From the NCBI GenBank assembly GCA_017619585.1, contig JAFZSA010000012.1:29198-93197 (forward strand): a stretch of 64,000 nucleotides of DNA, read 5' to 3'. Positions 45,482 to 53,740 of the stretch are shown here, piece by piece. This stretch comes from Bacteroidaceae bacterium (GTDB lineage Bacteria; Bacteroidota; Bacteroidia; Bacteroidales; Bacteroidaceae). The first letter of the stretch is position 1. Every line of letters starts with the position of its first letter. The notes under the pieces were generated by a model that searched no databases, was not told the origin of the DNA, and saw nothing but the letters and a program-made list of their open reading frames with translations. A program made the position numbers and the translations under genes.

Positions 45482-45817
45482 ATGGAGACAACAAGACAAA
45501 ACAAAATATCAAGGCTCATCCAGAAGGAGTTGAGCGACATCTTTCAGAAGCAGACCAGCGCTATGCGAGGCGTATTGGTTAGTGTAAGCGCTTGCCGCAT
45601 CAGTCCCGACCTCAGTATCTGTCGTGCTTACCTGAGCGTATTCCCCAGTGAGAAGGCCGAGGAGATTGTACAGAACATCAATAACAACCAGAAGCAGGTG
45701 CGTTACGAGTTGGGCACCCGTGTAGGTAAACAATTGCGTATCATTCCCGAGTTGAAGTTCTTCATAGACGACTCGCTGGATTATGTTGAACACATCGACG
45801 ACCTTTTGAAGAAGTGA
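45482..45817 (+). CDS. rbfA: Ribosome-binding factor A
   Basis: This 111-residue protein has the KH-type fold of RbfA: RQNKISRLIQKELSDIF at the start, VSACRISPDLSICRAYLSVFP (beta strands with the family Val-x-Val/Asp pattern), and RIIPELKFFIDDSLDYVEHID at the end, which is diagnostic. It helps mature the 30S subunit at the 5' end of 16S rRNA. The stop overlaps the GTG start of the next gene (GTGA). Confidence 0.95.
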   Translation: METTRQNKISRLIQKELSDIFQKQTSAMRGVLVSVSACRISPDLSICRAYLSVFPSEKAEEIVQNINNNQKQVRYELGTRVGKQLRIIPELKFFIDDSLDYVEHIDDLLKK

Positions 45818-47040
45818 ATTTTCCTTTCTTCATAGCTAGAAGATATATTTTCAGCAAGAAGAGCCACAATGCCATTAACATCATCAGCGGCATCTCTGTG
45901 GTAGGTGTTGCTGTTGCCACAATGGCGCTGGTATGTACTCTCAGCGTCTTCAATGGCTTTCATGATCTGGTGGCCAACCTCTTCACAGCCTTCGACCCCC
46001 AATTGCGTATCACCCTTGCCGAAGGAAGTACCATCCAGGCTAATGATGCCCGACTGCAAAAAGTGAAGAAACTGGACTGCGTAGCCGTCTATACCCCCGT
46101 TCTGGAGGGGCAGGCCATGGTGGTGCAGAACGGAGAGCAGCATGTGGTAACCATCATGGGCGTGGCAGATAACTTCTGCAAACAGACTCATATCGAGGAT
46201 ATCCTATACGGCGAAGGCTCCTTTGGCCTTCATGCCGATGTCCTGGAGTACGGTATAGTAGGCTTGCAGCTGGCTGCAAAGATGAATCTGAACATCGATT
46301 TCACGGAACCCCTGCAAGTCTATGCACCCAAGAGGGGCGAGCGCGTGAACATGGCCAACCCGCTCAGTTCCTTCAATCATCAGGAACTGCAAAGCCCGGG
46401 AGTAGTCTTTCAGGTACAGCAAAGCAAATATGATGCACACTACATCATCACCAGCCTGGGATTTGCCCAAAGGCTCTTCGACTACCAGGGACGCATCTCC
46501 TCTGCCGAGGTCAAACTGAAGAAAGGCGTTTCCCTGTCGCAGGCCAAGAAAGAGATAAAGGCCCTGTTGGGTGAGAAATTCTCCGTTCAGGACCGCTACG
46601 AGCAGCAGGACGATGTCTTCCGCATCATGCGAATAGAAAAACTCATCTCCTATCTGTTCCTGACCTTCATCCTGCTGGTAGCCTGCTTCAACATCATAGG
46701 TTCCCTTTCCATGCTGATGATTGAGAAGAAGCACGATGTGCAGACCCTCCGCAGTATGGGTGCTACCGATAGGCAGATATGCCATATCTTTATGTTCGAG
46801 GGTCGTATGATTAGCCTGGCAGGGGCCGTTATAGGTCTTCTCTTAGGTCTTCTGCTTTGTTGGCTCCAGCAGCAATACGGCTTTATCACTATGGGCGAGA
46901 GCGAAGGTAGCTTCATCGTAGAGGCTTATCCCGTCAGCGTTCACCCCTGGGACCTGGTACTTATCTTCGTAACAGTCCTTCTGGTAGGCTGGGCCGCCGT
47001 CTGGTACCCTGTCCGCTATCTGTCGAAGAACCTGCTTTAG
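45814..47040 (+). CDS. LolC/LolE-type ABC transporter permease
   Basis: This 408-residue protein has an N-terminal membrane helix (INIISGISVVGVAVATMALV), a large periplasmic domain of about 215 residues, and three C-terminal helices (about 270-295, 325-350, 375-395), the FtsX/MacB topology of lipoprotein-releasing permeases. The N-terminus FFIARRYIFSKKSHNAIN is typical of LolC/E. It should pull lipoproteins from the inner membrane with an ATPase encoded elsewhere. It starts at GTG, overlapping rbfA by 4 bp. Confidence 0.9.
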   Translation: MNFPFFIARRYIFSKKSHNAINIISGISVVGVAVATMALVCTLSVFNGFHDLVANLFTAFDPQLRITLAEGSTIQANDARLQKVKKLDCVAVYTPVLEGQAMVVQNGEQHVVTIMGVADNFCKQTHIEDILYGEGSFGLHADVLEYGIVGLQLAAKMNLNIDFTEPLQVYAPKRGERVNMANPLSSFNHQELQSPGVVFQVQQSKYDAHYIITSLGFAQRLFDYQGRISSAEVKLKKGVSLSQAKKEIKALLGEKFSVQDRYEQQDDVFRIMRIEKLISYLFLTFILLVACFNIIGSLSMLMIEKKHDVQTLRSMGATDRQICHIFMFEGRMISLAGAVIGLLLGLLLCWLQQQYGFITMGESEGSFIVEAYPVSVHPWDLVLIFVTVLLVGWAAVWYPVRYLSKNLL

Positions 47041-47042
47041 AA

Positions 47043-47070
47043 CCCCCTCCCCGCTCCCCGAGGGGAGTGG
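47043..47070. repeat. GC-rich palindrome after the LolC/E gene
   Basis: CCCCTCCCCGCTCCCCGAGG continues to GGGAGTGG directly after the stop codon. It is followed by CAATAACCAATAA-type AT repeats up to the next start. Confidence 0.6.
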
Positions 47071-47108
47071 TTCATTCTCAATAACCAATAAACTCTAAAC
47101 AATAACCA

Positions 47109-48344
47109 ATGATATACCCTTACGCTCGTCCACTTTACGTTATGGCTAAGGCAGCTGGGCCGCTATGCAACCTCAGATGCCAATACTGTTATTACCTTGA
47201 GAAGCAGCACCTGACAAATTCAAAATTCAAAATTCAAACTTCAAAGAATTGGGGTATGAGCGATAGCCTTTTGGAGGCCTATGTTCGCGACTATATACAA
47301 CTGCAGCAGACGCCCGAGGTGCTCTTTACCTGGCACGGTGGCGAACCTATGCTGCGCCCCCTGAGTTTCTACAAGCAGGCTGTCCGCTATCAGCAATATT
47401 ATGGCAGGGGACGGCACATCAGCAACAGTATACAGACCAACGGAACACTGCTCACCCCCGAATGGTGCCAGTTCCTGCATGATGAAGGTTGGCTCGTAGG
47501 CATCAGCATAGACGGAACGCAGGAGATGCACGACGCCTACCGCCTTGATGCCAAGGGCGAAGGAACCTGGCAGCGGGTGATGGATGCCATACACATGCTA
47601 CAGGACAATGGGGTGGAATGGAACGCCATGGCAACGGTCAACCAGGCCAATGTATCCAAGCCACTGGAATTCTACCGTTTTTTCCGCGACGAGCTACATT
47701 GCCAGTTCCTGCAGTTGAGCCCTGTGGTGGAGAGAATCCGCCAGCATACAGATGGCAGGCATCTGGCGCAGCTGTTCGACGAGGATTGCCCCCTTGCCCC
47801 CTATAGTGTTAAGCCGGCTGAATGGGGAAAGTTCCTCTGTACCATCTTCGATGAATGGGTCAGGCACGATGTGGGCGAGACCTTTGTGCAGGTATTTGAC
47901 GCCACACTGGCAGGATGGATGGGCATGCCCCCGGGCATCTGTGTCTATGCCGAGGAATGCGGTCATGCCGTGGTGATGGAGCATAACGGCGATGTGTACA
48001 GCTGCGACCATTTTGTCTTCCCCCAGTACCGGTTGGGTAATATCCTTACCGACGGACTCCCGCAGATGGTGTATGGCGAGAAGCAGACGGCCTTCAGCCA
48101 GCTCAAGAAAGACTCCCTACCCCGCCAGTGTCGTGTTTGCGAATGGCTGAAAGCCTGTCACGGCGAGTGTCCCCGCCTGCGTTTCATGCATACGGCCGAC
48201 GGCGAACCAGGTCTCAACTACCTCTGTGCCGGCTACAAGATATTCTTCCAGCACGTAGCACCCTACATGGATTTCATGCGCCAGGAACTCTTAGCAGACC
48301 GTCCCGCCAGCAATGTAATGCAATTCATAGTGCATAGTTCATAG
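47109..48344 (+). CDS. Anaerobic sulfatase-maturating enzyme (radical SAM)
   Basis: This 411-residue radical SAM protein has the cluster motif GPLCNLRCQYCYYLE (CxxxCxxC) near residue 20 and a C-terminal SPASM region with CRVCEWLKACHGECPR near residue 350, the layout of anSME. These enzymes oxidise a Cys or Ser in sulfatases to formylglycine. No sulfatase is encoded in the window. Codons 36-46 (TNSKFKIQTSK) come from an AATTCAAA repeat, and the last residues (QFIVHSS) are encoded by an ATAGTGCATAGTTCAT repeat that continues past the stop. Confidence 0.88.
   Translation: MIYPYARPLYVMAKAAGPLCNLRCQYCYYLEKQHLTNSKFKIQTSKNWGMSDSLLEAYVRDYIQLQQTPEVLFTWHGGEPMLRPLSFYKQAVRYQQYYGRGRHISNSIQTNGTLLTPEWCQFLHDEGWLVGISIDGTQEMHDAYRLDAKGEGTWQRVMDAIHMLQDNGVEWNAMATVNQANVSKPLEFYRFFRDELHCQFLQLSPVVERIRQHTDGRHLAQLFDEDCPLAPYSVKPAEWGKFLCTIFDEWVRHDVGETFVQVFDATLAGWMGMPPGICVYAEECGHAVVMEHNGDVYSCDHFVFPQYRLGNILTDGLPQMVYGEKQTAFSQLKKDSLPRQCRVCEWLKACHGECPRLRFMHTADGEPGLNYLCAGYKIFFQHVAPYMDFMRQELLADRPASNVMQFIVHSS
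47215..47246. repeat. AATTCAAA tandem repeat inside the maturase gene
   Basis: Three to four AATTCAAA/ACTTCAAA units, normally seen between genes in this window (compare 7999-8031), lie in frame between the radical SAM cluster motif and the MSDSLLE helix. Confidence 0.7.
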
Positions 48345-48418
48345 TGCATAGTTCATAATTTAGAATACTCTGAGTAATCTGAGTACTCAGACAAAAAACG
48401 CTAACCCCTAAACATTAT

Positions 48419-49477
48419 ATGATTCTTCACTCTTCATTGTCACTTCTTTCTCACTTTCAGTTCGCAGCCCCTTCGGCGTTCTTCACTCTTCACTCCCTCC
48501 CCCTAAAGGGGGTCTGGGGGGTCCTCCTTTTTTTTGCCGTCCTACCTTGTTCGGCCAAAAAGATGTCCCACTACCTTTTTACCTACTTCACAGGTAATGC
48601 GCCAGAGCAGGAGCAGATATGCTATGCCGTCAGCAATGATGGCTTTAACTACACCCCGCTGAATGGCGGCAAGCCCATTGTGGGGAGCGACAGCATAGCC
48701 TTGGCTGGTGGTGTCAGAGACCCTCATATACTCCGCTGCAAAGACGGATGGTTCCGTATGGTAGTTACCGATATGCGCTCATCGCTGGGATGGGCCAGCA
48801 ACCGTGGCATGGTACTCATGCGCTCCCGCGATATGATTCACTGGCAGCATCACACCATTCACTTCCCAGAACGCTTCCAGGGCACTAACTTTGCCCACGT
48901 AACCCGTGTATGGGCACCACAGACAATTTATGATAAGGCTGCAGGCAAGTATATGGTTTACTTCTCGCTGCTGACCGATGATGGTTCCATCCCCTATGAC
49001 CGTGTTTATTGGTGTTATGCCAATGCCGATTTCAGCGAGTTGGAAGGCGAGCCTCAGGTGCTGTTCGACTTCCATGCGCCCTCCATCGATACAGACATCG
49101 TGCAGGATAAGGACGGCCTGTATCATCTATTCTTCAAGACCGAGGCTGACGGCAGCCATAAAGGCATCCGCCAGTACACCTTCCGTGATTTGCACCGTCC
49201 GGAGACATGGACGCTACACGATGGTTTCTGCGAGACTACGAAGGATGATGTGGAGGGTGCCGGCGTCTTCCCCCTCATTGGCGGCGGCTGGTGTCTGATG
49301 TACGACTGCTACCGCAACGGGCACTACCAGTTCACCAAGAGCAATGACCTGATGCATTTCACCTTTATGCAGAATACCGAAACGAGGGGTCTTTTCACCC
49401 CTCGTCACGGCACGGTAATCCAGATTACGCAAAAGGAATACCAGCGTCTATTGAAAGCCTTCCCCATAGGGGAGTAG
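48419..49477 (+). CDS. GH43-like glycoside hydrolase, exported
   Basis: The mature part, from about residue 45, is a five-bladed-propeller type protein of the GH43/GH32 group. It shows GGVRDPHILRCKDGWF, VWAPQTIYD, SIDTDIVQDKDGLYHLFFK and EGAGVFPLIGGGWCLMYD, and HGTVIQI near the end. The paired Asp residues and the Glu in EGAGVF are candidate catalytic acids. The N-terminal 45 residues have a hydrophobic stretch (GVLLFFAVLPC) that would export it, but residues 1-36 are encoded by AT-rich repeats and a GC-rich palindrome. The original start may have been replaced; an internal ATG at 48563 gives a non-exported form. It abuts the convergent TldD-type gene without a gap. Confidence 0.75.
   Translation: MILHSSLSLLSHFQFAAPSAFFTLHSLPLKGVWGVLLFFAVLPCSAKKMSHYLFTYFTGNAPEQEQICYAVSNDGFNYTPLNGGKPIVGSDSIALAGGVRDPHILRCKDGWFRMVVTDMRSSLGWASNRGMVLMRSRDMIHWQHHTIHFPERFQGTNFAHVTRVWAPQTIYDKAAGKYMVYFSLLTDDGSIPYDRVYWCYANADFSELEGEPQVLFDFHAPSIDTDIVQDKDGLYHLFFKTEADGSHKGIRQYTFRDLHRPETWTLHDGFCETTKDDVEGAGVFPLIGGGWCLMYDCYRNGHYQFTKSNDLMHFTFMQNTETRGLFTPRHGTVIQITQKEYQRLLKAFPIGE
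48493..48527. repeat. GC-rich palindrome in the GH43-like signal region
   Basis: CTCCCTCCCCCTAAAGGGGG and a following TCTGGGGGGTCC lie in frame 75 bp after the first possible start, encoding SLPLKGVWGV. The upstream CACTCTTCACTC repeats continue into it. Confidence 0.7.
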
Positions 49478-52400
49478 TCAATGCCTTAGCTCAACGAATC
49501 TTTCACATTTTTCAGGTTTGAAAGTATTAACTTTCACCTCTATCGATGGGAAAAGTATGGATTGGGGGTGAATGACGGATGCGTGATAATCAACCATGTC
49601 CTTTTTAGAGGCCCAGATATCGCCCATTAATTGTTGTTTAGAGGGCATAGCGTTGCACCCCAATCTGAGACTCTCCTCCTTACCCGTCTTGGTATCCACA
49701 CGCAGCACTCCCTTATCACCCAAAATGTAGGCATATTCCAGATGATGTGCCTTGGCTATTGAGATAAGCTTCTTTACCAGTTTATCCCTACTCATTGCAT
49801 TGTCAAATGATATGCGAAGTACGCCGCATAAATTATCAAAGTATCCGTCTTTCCTAGCAAGCATCCGCTCATTTCCTGTTGACTTTAAAGTCTTGGGAGA
49901 AGGTACTCTGCCTGCAAGTTGGTTCATCAGTACACCCTTCCGAATCAGCTCAACGGTTGCAGGACGTGTGCCGTCTGCATCATATTTGCGGTATCTGTAC
50001 AGGCGATGACCGTTGTAAACGGAATCGTTACCCAATTGCCATACAGAGATATTCTTACATAGCACTTGCTTGCCGAGCTGCTTATATGAACTTTCGTACT
50101 TCCTATCCCTGAAATCCAATTTACATTCAACAAAGCTGGGAATAGTAGTTTTACGGAAACTGGAAGTGCAAAATACGGATTTCACCCAACTTCCCTCATA
50201 CAATACGGGACCTATGTACTCGTCATCTTCTGATAACTCCACAATCTTTTTATTGATTAGGTTGGACGCAAATCCTCTTATCCACGCTATCAGAGAATCA
50301 GTTGGCGGCAGGTCATCCACATCGCAGTACTCAATCTGAGGTCCTTCACTAAAGGCTTTACCGTCAGGAGTAATATAGCTGGCATTTCCATAGATGCGGA
50401 CATTCTTTATGGGCGTACGCAAACGCAGGCCGTCACTGGTCAGACGATATATATCCTCATAATCGAGTCGTCCGGAAATACGTGTATCGCTCAACTCAGG
50501 ATAATCCTTGAATACGGTAGAAAGGGTGTCAATCAACAGTTTCAGGGTCTCTGCGTCCTTCTGATAGTTGCTCAGTGCAGATTCTTCGATGAAATTGCCA
50601 CCAGGCATCTTGGGCCATTCGGGGATACTGTCGTTCAGGAACTCCTGAGCCCTCCACGTCGTTCTCGACTTATAGTCATTATATGCCCTGTTAAACACGT
50701 AAGCTGTGCAGCTCCACAATCTGTTACGCAGATGATTATAACTGATTTCGTCTGGCAAATCGCCTATTCCACTTGCGCCTATACAACTCTTCATTGCATC
50801 GCCCACAACAATCCTAACATCACCACTATTCTTGACGTCATCCTTGGTATAAACCTCACAGGCACCTAATGATGATCTTACATGAGCCGAGGCTGTACGG
50901 TGAATCTTATAGTCCAGGAAATAAGGCTTTGTGCCATCCTTCTGTTTCAGGCTGTCCATACTGCGGTTCATCTCATCCTCCAGAGCACGGAAGATGACAG
51001 AATCCGTTGGCAATCCGCTCTGCTGCTCCTTCGTTATGAGAGCAGGTCTTGCCAGAACACGGGGTTTCTTCCCATCATCCTTGATACACTGCGTCTCCAT
51101 CTGTGAGACATAAATCATGGGAGCTGTTATTGAAACGGGTATCCATCCTGACGGTGCACCACATCTGCCATTTGATGTTTCAATCTTACCACCGGCAGCC
51201 TTAATGTTGCTGAAGGCCGATAGCGGAGTACCTATGAAGGAAACACCACGTACCAGAGAGTCGGGTCTGCCGTCGGCATATATCTTGTAAGTCTCAACAG
51301 GTACCACGTTAAAGGATGACACATTGTAAGTGTTTTTGCTGGTGGTGGTCCACCCGTTGCTGACGGTGCGGATATAATAGCCAAACTCTTTGTCGCTCTC
51401 CTTCAGCTGCTGTACAAACATCTTACGCAGCTTCTCTTCTGTGTAGGGTTTGCTTGTTTCAACCAGCAGGTTAGACTGTCGGGGGATAGGTTTATTGCCG
51501 AATGCAGCACGTCCGTGACCGTTGCTGGGCGCATCCTTACTTTTCTGAGGTAAGACATGCAGAAAATCCTTCATGACACCATCCTTTATACACTCTACCC
51601 GCTGCGCCTTGGTACCTTCGTCGTCATACAGGTAGTATCCGTCAAGTGGTGTGCCATTTAGTTCCTTCAGGGTAGGATCGCAGGTAACGCTTATCTCAGA
51701 GGACAACACATTCTTTTCCATCATAGGCTTGAATTCCGAGTCATCCTTTTCCAGACGATGCCCTAGCACCTCGTGGAAGAATACACCGCCGGCATCGCCC
51801 GAGAAAAGCACAGGTCCGCTATAAGCCTCGGCCATAGGAGCCTTGCTCAGGGCATAGGCACGTTCTATAAGGTCAGACATTGTCTCCCGGAGTGTATTCT
51901 CATCAGGAAGGTCTGATTCATCGTAGGCAAAGAAGTTCTTGAACATAGGACATGCTATCTCCTTCTTGTCTTTTACCGATGCCGATAACGAAACCCAGAA
52001 GGTCCTGTTGTTACAGACTACCCCTGTGCCATCAGATTTCACAATATACTTTCTCTGGTCCGTAAAAGAAAACCTGGCCGTACAGGTGGCATATACGCTG
52101 TCCTTACGGATCTGGGTAACCCTGTTCAGCAGAGCCGTCCACTTTTCCCTGTCGATTTTATATTCAGGCAACGGAGCCTCGTAGTATTTCTCGGGTTCAA
52201 TAGTAATGGTGCACTGGGCAGTATCTTCTTCCTCCTCATCCTTGGATGATTTCAGGTCACTCTTCATTGCATTGTATTTATCGCATAAGGCATTCCAGAT
52301 AACATCCTTAATAACAGTAGTATCATTCGTCAGAGGCAAATCATTCTGATTACCATGGTAAGAATCACTCCTGCCCCGATAGGATTCAGTCTTACCAATC

Positions 52401-52660
52401 CGCAATGTAGGAGATAACCTGCGCCAGTTTGTCTCATTTACAGTGGCGTATCCCATGTCACTATGGATGGTGATACCCTTTTCTTGCAAGGCATTCAACG
52501 TAACCTGATTAACAGGAAGCGAATCCTTAGAAAGGTGGGAATAGTAATAGTTGACTTCCTGCTTAAGCAGATTGAACAGGACATCCTCGTCAGATGTATT
52601 ATTGGCAAACGTAGCACTGCCAATCGCTGCAAACAGCGCAATGCCGAGAAACTTTTTCAT
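49478..52660 (-). CDS. Double-length TldD-type metallopeptidase, second half degenerate
   Basis: This 1060-residue exported protein (signal peptide ending GSATFANN) joins two TldD/PmbA-like units. The first (about 25-560) has the metal motif FSGDAGGVFFHEVLGHRLE near residue 300 and the downstream Gly/Ser-rich GCAPSGWIPVS-like block, as in active TldD. The second (about 570-1060) restarts with a TldD-like N-terminal fold (SAHVRSSLGACEVY) and has YIGPVLYEGSWVKSVFC near residue 820, where the HExxxH motif is absent. TldD/TldE pairs degrade small peptides and process microcins. Here a TldD-TldE-like pair seems to be carried on one chain (inference). Confidence 0.8.
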   Translation of the reverse strand: MKKFLGIALFAAIGSATFANNTSDEDVLFNLLKQEVNYYYSHLSKDSLPVNQVTLNALQEKGITIHSDMGYATVNETNWRRLSPTLRIGKTESYRGRSDSYHGNQNDLPLTNDTTVIKDVIWNALCDKYNAMKSDLKSSKDEEEEDTAQCTITIEPEKYYEAPLPEYKIDREKWTALLNRVTQIRKDSVYATCTARFSFTDQRKYIVKSDGTGVVCNNRTFWVSLSASVKDKKEIACPMFKNFFAYDESDLPDENTLRETMSDLIERAYALSKAPMAEAYSGPVLFSGDAGGVFFHEVLGHRLEKDDSEFKPMMEKNVLSSEISVTCDPTLKELNGTPLDGYYLYDDEGTKAQRVECIKDGVMKDFLHVLPQKSKDAPSNGHGRAAFGNKPIPRQSNLLVETSKPYTEEKLRKMFVQQLKESDKEFGYYIRTVSNGWTTTSKNTYNVSSFNVVPVETYKIYADGRPDSLVRGVSFIGTPLSAFSNIKAAGGKIETSNGRCGAPSGWIPVSITAPMIYVSQMETQCIKDDGKKPRVLARPALITKEQQSGLPTDSVIFRALEDEMNRSMDSLKQKDGTKPYFLDYKIHRTASAHVRSSLGACEVYTKDDVKNSGDVRIVVGDAMKSCIGASGIGDLPDEISYNHLRNRLWSCTAYVFNRAYNDYKSRTTWRAQEFLNDSIPEWPKMPGGNFIEESALSNYQKDAETLKLLIDTLSTVFKDYPELSDTRISGRLDYEDIYRLTSDGLRLRTPIKNVRIYGNASYITPDGKAFSEGPQIEYCDVDDLPPTDSLIAWIRGFASNLINKKIVELSEDDEYIGPVLYEGSWVKSVFCTSSFRKTTIPSFVECKLDFRDRKYESSYKQLGKQVLCKNISVWQLGNDSVYNGHRLYRYRKYDADGTRPATVELIRKGVLMNQLAGRVPSPKTLKSTGNERMLARKDGYFDNLCGVLRISFDNAMSRDKLVKKLISIAKAHHLEYAYILGDKGVLRVDTKTGKEESLRLGCNAMPSKQQLMGDIWASKKDMVDYHASVIHPQSILFPSIEVKVNTFKPEKCERFVELRH

Positions 52661-52780
52661 TGTTTTTTTGTGTGTATATTTTACTTATTTCAGGATTTTC
52701 GGCATCAAATATACTACTTTCTTATTTTACCAGCCCAATAAAAACCAAAAAAAAATATCATATTAGGAAAAATTAGGTTC
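52661..52780. other. Upstream region of the TldD-type gene
   Basis: This A/T-rich 120 bp holds no clear promoter consensus. It contains runs of A (52746-52756) just before the structured element at 52781. Confidence 0.4.
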
Positions 52781-52972
52781 ACTGGTAAACCTCTGTGTTT
52801 GATTTAAAAAAAACAAAGAAAACCCATTTCTGTTGCTGATGGGTTTCACCCATTTGTATTCACTCCGTTAAACATCGAATCCAAGTACACTTGCCTTCGC
52901 TGCTTCACGAACTGAATACAGCCTTGTGGCTTCACCAACAGAAATGAAAAACCTCCGCTTCGCTCGAAAACC
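52781..52972 (+). repeat. GxxExxY-associated structured element, copy E1
   Basis: The element begins CACTGGTAAACC then CTCTGTGTTTGA, then an A-rich linker ending AAAACCC. A closing stem S1 pairs CATTTCTGTTG (52825-52835) with CAACAGAAATG (52936-52946). Inside are hairpin 2 (ATGGGT-TTC-ACCCAT, 52839-52853), a long-range stem TGTATTCA (52855-52862) with TGAATACA (52913-52920), and a small hairpin AGCC-TTGT-GGCT (52920-52931). After S1 come AAAAACCTCCGCTTCGCTCG and AAAACC. E2 and E3 share this layout with different stem sequences. Confidence 0.8.
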
Positions 52973-53735
52973 GATAGTTTGTATTCGTTTGCGTGAAAAA
53001 TCCTATTTGTGATACAATAAGAGATATGATAATTACGTTTCTCTCAAAAATAACAATGAAATGAAAATTATAGGAACATCTAATTGCACACCAGAATTAT
53101 TGTCTCAACTGAAATCGCATATATATGACATATTGGGTTGTTGTCAGGAAGTGCACAGGGAATTAGGACCTTGGTTGAATGAATACGTATATCAGGAAGC
53201 CTTAAGGATATCTTTTGAGGAAAAGCAGATTCCCTTTGAAAAGGAATTCTATTTTCAGGTCTCTTATCACGGGCACCTCCTTGAACATAAGCATTATATG
53301 GATTTTTTATGTAAGGGGAATGTTGTAGTAGAGTGCAAGGCCATTTCTTCCGTTGGAGTCGAACAGCGTCAGCAGTTGTGGAATTATATGCGTCTTACCA
53401 ATACTACTATTGGCATACTTTACAATTTTGCTCCCGTTAAAGACCAATGCGAGAAGTATTATTACGACCTTAAGACAAAGACTATCTCCGCCTTTTAGAC
53501 ATAACTGAAAGAAACATGGTTTTCAAGCTTGGCCGAAGGACAAGCGTAGGTTTTTCTGAACTATGCTGCTAAGCCATAGGCTGTTCTGAGGTGTCGGGCA
53601 AGAACTGAGAAGCTTGCTTTTCAAGGACTTGAACGATAGCTTAGGACGAATGCTCTAAGAGCATTGCAGCACAGTTCAGGGTTTTATCGGTTTTGGTCTT
53701 GTTAAACTAAGGTAACGAAGAACCCGACACAGAGG
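52790..53735. mobile_element. Candidate mobile unit: E1, GxxExxY gene, inverted E3
   Basis: The unit of about 946 bp is bounded by CCTCTGTGT (52790-52798) and its inverted match ACACAGAGG (53727-53735). Two copies of the structured element face each other across a single gene for a PD-(D/E)XK-fold protein. No transposase is present, so mobility is inferred only from the symmetry, the repeat copy number and the gene's nuclease-like fold. I do not recognise this as a described element. Confidence 0.45.
53061..53498 (+). CDS. GxxExxY-family protein (PD-(D/E)XK fold)
   Basis: This 145-residue protein has the family core VHRELGPWLNEYVYQEAL; the name-giving Gly is replaced by Trp (WLNEYVY). The nuclease-like site is visible as HYMDFLCKGNVVVECKAI, that is Asp then Glu-x-Lys. 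GxxExxY proteins are common, often multicopy, in Bacteroidota and lack a settled function. The fold suggests nucleic-acid binding or cleavage. It is a single gene flanked by inverted structured elements E1 and E3; the neighbouring genes are unrelated. The start ATG at 53061 follows a second in-frame option within a few codons. Confidence 0.85.
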   Translation: MKIIGTSNCTPELLSQLKSHIYDILGCCQEVHRELGPWLNEYVYQEALRISFEEKQIPFEKEFYFQVSYHGHLLEHKHYMDFLCKGNVVVECKAISSVGVEQRQQLWNYMRLTNTTIGILYNFAPVKDQCEKYYYDLKTKTISAF

Positions 53736-53740
53736 AAAAG
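53514..53740 (-). repeat. GxxExxY-associated structured element, copy E3
   Basis: Read on the minus strand it starts CCTCTGTGTCGGG (53735-53723) and has AAAACCC before stem S1. S1 pairs the strands at 53666-53679 and 53556-53569 over 14 bp with one wobble (plus strand CTGAACTATGCTGC with GCAGCACAGTTCAG). Hairpin 2 is AATGCTC-TAA-GAGCATT (53649-53665) and the small hairpin is AGCC-ATA-GGCT (53572-53582). The 3' tail AAAAACCTACGCTTG ... GAAAACC matches E1. CCCGACAC (53723-53730) can pair with GTGTCGGG (53591-53598), inside the S1 loop, as a pseudoknot. Confidence 0.8.

Noticed and set aside
52790..53735. Classical insertion sequence
   Set aside because: The only protein has the GxxExxY/PD-(D/E)XK pattern and no transposase DDE, HUH or serine-recombinase motif; I keep it only as a candidate mobile unit.
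52781..53740. Structured elements as tmRNA, RNase P RNA, 6S RNA or a group II intron
   Set aside because: None of the conserved cores of these RNAs is visible, the elements are too short for a group II intron, and no reverse transcriptase is encoded.
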